The notes under the pieces: model-generated
Told to the model about the DNA's origin: nothing
Databases searched by the model: none
Seen by the model: only the letters and a program-made list of their open reading frames with translations
Assembly: GCF_008831285.2 (NCBI RefSeq)
Contig: NC_045138.2
Span: 30,413,934 to 30,477,933, forward strand
Source of the DNA: Nymphaea colorata
Taxonomy: Eukaryota > Streptophyta > Magnoliopsida > Nymphaeales > Nymphaeaceae
Reading direction: 5' to 3'
Length of the DNA stretch: 64,000 nt
Translations under genes and position numbers: made by a program
Shown here: positions 60,584-64,000 of the stretch, one piece after another
How positions within the stretch are numbered: position 1 is the first letter of the stretch
Layout: the number at the start of each line of letters is the position of its first letter

Positions 60584-61867
60584 ATGGTGTGGTTCCAGTG
60601 TGAAGACTGTGGGGAAAACCTCAAGAAACCAAAGTTGCCCGGGCATTTCAGAATCTGCTCTGCTTCGAAGGTAAGGTGATGTCTTCCTTTGTTTCGTGAA
60701 GACTTCATTGTATCTTGTTCTACCACTCTTGGTTTGCATTCTCTTCCTTCATCTTTCGGCAGTTATAACTATTTTGGGGAAAAAAGACAGAAGTTTGTTT
60801 TGGATATGTTGCTCTGCTTCTCATAGCGGACCACCAGCACGGTTAGATTGGGAAGTGGCTTGCAGTGATTCCAAGTTTGTAAGAAATGTTTTTTTTTTTT
60901 GGAGTTGGATGAGGTTCATTGGTTGGCGAAGATGAGTTGATTTGAGCCTATACATTGATATGGAGAGATGGGTGGATTTCCTGTATTAGTGTTGCTCATC
61001 TGGGGTCATCCATTTAGCACGTGAAATCAAAATCGGTGCGCTCTGACTGAGTTAGAGTTGGTTCGCTAGGATTTGTGGGGAAATTAGTTTTGTTAATCAA
61101 TACGTCTTCTTGTCGACATTATTGATTCCAAATTCAGAGCAATACCTATCGTACCCTCTTCAAACTCCACTAATTCACCTGCCCGTACTTCATCAAGACC
61201 ATGAAGTACGGTACCAGTGTTCACAATCTTTACTTCTCTATTATCTTGCTCAATCCATTCGCGGATAATATTACTAATTTCTTCGGCTCAAATATTGTGT
61301 TTCTATCAATACTTAAATTTTGAACAAGCAAAATAAATTGATGTGTCTTGTGAAAATTTCGCTAGTCAAGTAAATGGGAATCTTTTTCATGCGTTTAATA
61401 CCATTTTCCTTTCTATTGAGCGTTTGGTTATTTCCTGCAGCTTTCATGTATTGATTGTGGTACAACATTCAACCAGCAAACTGTTCAAGGACATACACAG
61501 TGTGTTACGGAAATGGTATGTAATTGACCGTTTGTAATTTCCGTGTGGATTGATACTTTGATAGTATGAAATATCTTTTCTCCACATGGTCTTCATGCTT
61601 TGGTCTTTTGGTACATACAACTGGAACTGTTCTTTCGATATGCTTGTGCAAAAAAGAAACACTGATCCACAAGATTTAGCATCTTTGGTGCCTCATGAAG
61701 ATTTAGATGGTTGGTTGAACTACTATCTTTATGCAGGAGAAATATGGCCCAAAAACTCAAGCGAAAACCCCTACTAGTTCACAAACGAAGACCAAGGCTG
61801 AACAGAAGCAAGATCTAGATTTTGATGTCAATGCTGGATTGTCCTCTCGCCCACCTTGGTTTTGCAG
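60584..61867 (+). CDS. LYAR-type C2HC zinc-finger protein (UBA1c-like), 5' part only
   Basis: Three exons are visible: 60584-60670, 61441-61515 and 61737-61867, phases 0, 0, and ending in phase 2; 97 complete codons plus a split one. [20 protein letters not shown] and HFRIC form the first zinc finger, and [19 protein letters not shown] the second, the paired LYAR-type arrangement. Exon 3 gives the hallmark EKYGP and ends [10 protein letters not shown], which in family members leads into a further C2H2 finger. Animal LYAR is a nucleolar growth regulator; the plant relative is named UBP1-associated protein 1C. The next exon was not found before the window edge, so intron 3 is at least 2.1 kb. 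Confidence 0.88.
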
Positions 61868-63349
61868 GTAAAAAGATGTGCAGCTGTCCCCAACTTGTGA
61901 GCTGATTATTTTTACCATCTCAGACAAGTCAGATTTTAGTAGATTTTGGACAAAAAAAATGTTAGAAATGAAATTGAGAAATTGATAAGCAGTGTGAAGT
62001 TATCGTTGCTGCTGTTTTATTTTGTATCGACATATTGTCTTCAGATTTTGTGGGAACATGCCAACATGGTTTTGATGATGCTTTCAGAGTCTGTTACCTA
62101 AAAATGCAAATAGTTATAGACAGAGCACAACTCAATGGTAATATTCATGTCAGAAAGTAAATGATCGTATATTTATCAACGATGTTATTGGAAAAGGCCA
62201 AGGTTTACTTTTTCCTTTTTTGATAGCTGTAGTGTGCCATTAGGGTTTGGCTATTGTAGGAATAACATTGTTGGAATTACTGATGACTTTTTTGACAAAT
62301 AATCAAGCAAGGAGTTAAATTGAGATTTTAGGTACAGTTCCATTACAGAAGGGCCGACAAAACGAGATTCTATCTAGTTTTTGAGGTTAAACTTTTCTTT
62401 GGTGATATCTTATGTACTACTACTTGAAGAGGCTATGTTTCCTATTATTATTATTGTTGTTGTTGTTGTTTGTGTTGTTGTTATTTATTGTGATTATTAT
62501 TTATAGGGGTTTCTATTCGCTTGTGACTGCTTTTGAGATGGAGAGGTGTTATTTCTTTTGCACGACCCCAGTAAACGGCCTAGCTGTATTTATCTTACAA
62601 TGCATAATTAATTATAAAGAAGATGGAATTGCATGTTACCTACTTAACATCTGTATTTGATGGGATGATAATCAGAAGTCACGGACAATGAGGTTTTAAA
62701 ATGGAGGTTAGGTGAAACCATGAATAATTGACTTCCCATAGTGGTTAGAAAAATGGGAGATCAATTGTCAAATTCTGCATATTGCTATGATGCATTACTA
62801 AAACACATATTGGATGAAAACAACAATAACATGAAAAATTGGATGTTGGATCTTATCAGTGAATAGCTTCTGAATTTTTTGGAGTATCATAAGCTCGTTA
62901 ATATATAGAAACCAGTTATTGACAGTAACTATTCCCTTATGTATGCTTTTGAGATGAGGGGTGATGTTTCCTTTGCCCATTCCCGGTGAATGGCTAGGGA
63001 GGTTGTATGATATGTTTCATGGACAGTTCAAAGAACATGAAGTGTCGGTATCAGGCCATTTTTGGAATATGAAGTATTCAATAAAAGGCACATGTGTCAA
63101 ATGCTTCTGTGATATACTTTCCATTACTATTGCAGTTCCATGCATAGTGTTTGCCAAATGCATCAAAGAACATGAAGAATCAAATGCTTCTCTGATTTTT
63201 TTGGGTATGTACATTTACTTATAATTAACATCAACATGCTTCATGTAATTTTGTAAGTCATCAAGGATCATGTATGCATTTTGTATGTTTCAAATTAGCA
63301 TTTTGTTATTTTTGCTTGTAGAATTTGTTATTTCTCTTTTCTCTATAAT

Positions 63350-63385
<36 letters not shown>

Positions 63386-64000
63386 GTATGTATGTGTATA
63401 TCTCTGTGTATGTGTGTGTGTGGCTGCATAATACATAACTAATTATATAAAATGGAATTGCATGATTACTGACTTAACACCTGTCTCTCATGGGATGATA
63501 ATCGGAAGTGAAGAAAGTCAGGTTTTGAAATGGAGGGTGGATGAAATATTTGAACTTTCCATAGTGGTTAAGAAAATGGGTATCAAGTACCAAATTCTGC
63601 AAATGCTACAGTTCATGACTAAAATACATATTGGATTATAACAATGTTGACATAACAATTTGGATGTTGGTCTACCAGTGAATAATTGCTGAATTTTTTG
63701 CAGAATCATAAATTTGTTAATACACAGGAACCCAATTACGCGCAATAGTAACTATTCTATCTACAAAATATTATTTCTTTAGTTATTGGTAGTAATTAGT
63801 TGTTGAACCTTTTACATGTCTCAAACTCCTGCTGTTCAGACAACTGCAACCGAATGCGTGCAGGTTGGGCAGATAATGTCTAGTCAGCCCTAGATTTTTC
63901 TCTTAGTTTGGCTTTATTGCTTGAATCTATTATGGCTTTATGCATGTTTTGCAAGTTTCATAGGATTTGTTCTAAACATTTGCCAAGTGTTTGCTGCTGA
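61868..64000 (+). other. Third intron of the LYAR-type gene, running off the window
   Basis: Begins with a GT donor at 61868. No sequence matching the expected next exon (a C2H2 finger with a CN-K-T-type start) was seen. The intron carries a long tandem duplication (62528-63780) and a compound CA/TA repeat at 63350-63420. Confidence 0.55.
62528..63780. repeat. Tandem duplication inside the LYAR-type gene intron
   Basis: Unit 1 (62528-62945) and unit 2 (62946 to about 63780) both start TGCTTTTGAGATG. Both contain TGGAATTGCATG, then GATGGGATGATAATC or TCATGGGATGATAATC, then CATAGTGGTTA, and end near AGTAACTATTC. Unit 2 is longer because about 420 bases (63015-63432) interrupt it. The copies are diverged, so the event is not recent. 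Confidence 0.75.

Noticed and set aside
1-64000. CRISPR arrays, bacterial operons, plasmid or phage features
   Set aside because: The genes have spliceosomal introns and plant families; none of the tandem repeats has the regular short repeat and unique spacer layout of a CRISPR array.

Overview
This window is nuclear DNA from a flowering plant. Genes are split by GT-AG introns, gene-poor stretches are AT-rich and full of small inverted-repeat elements and microsatellites, and the gene families are plant families. The CslG-type clade of cellulose-synthase-like enzymes has not been reported from grasses, so a non-grass angiosperm is likely; I cannot name the species. All exon models below were built by eye from splice sites, reading phase and family motifs. 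In every complete model the exon phases add up to one uninterrupted reading frame.

Layout. 1-129 is the 3' coding end of an unidentified gene. 2232-2470 is a decayed MACPF-domain pseudogene. 3405-8597 and 11825-18413 are two tandem six-exon cellulose-synthase-like genes, each predicting 739 residues. 21577-28311 (minus) is a six-exon gene for a 244-residue RRM protein resembling nuclear speckle RNA-binding proteins. 28.3-38.5 kb is gene-poor, with two doubtful coding fragments. 38512-39971 (minus) is a domesticated Harbinger-transposase (ALP1/HARBI1-like) gene with one frameshift. 40-54 kb is a gene desert of MITEs, microsatellites and degenerate repeats. 54317-59403 (minus) is an eight-exon USP-domain receptor-like cytoplasmic kinase (788 residues) without a U-box. 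From 60584 (plus) begins a LYAR-type zinc-finger gene that runs off the right edge.

The main structural story is a direct segmental duplication. Unit A (about 3138-10650) and unit B (about 11537-23845) each hold a CslG-type gene, its promoter and 3' UTR, and then the 3' tail of the RRM gene. Only unit B leads into the intact RRM gene. The spacer between the two Csl genes is therefore a truncated relic of the RRM gene tail, with the terminal exon missing. Within the pair, the core promoter and first part of exon 1 are almost identical while neighbouring parts differ by several percent, which points to recent gene conversion.

The Csl pair would act in endomembranes as glycosyltransferases. The RRM protein, the LYAR-like protein and the ALP1-like protein are nuclear, and the kinase is cytoplasmic. 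No operon-like or biosynthetic cluster is evident beyond the Csl duplication.
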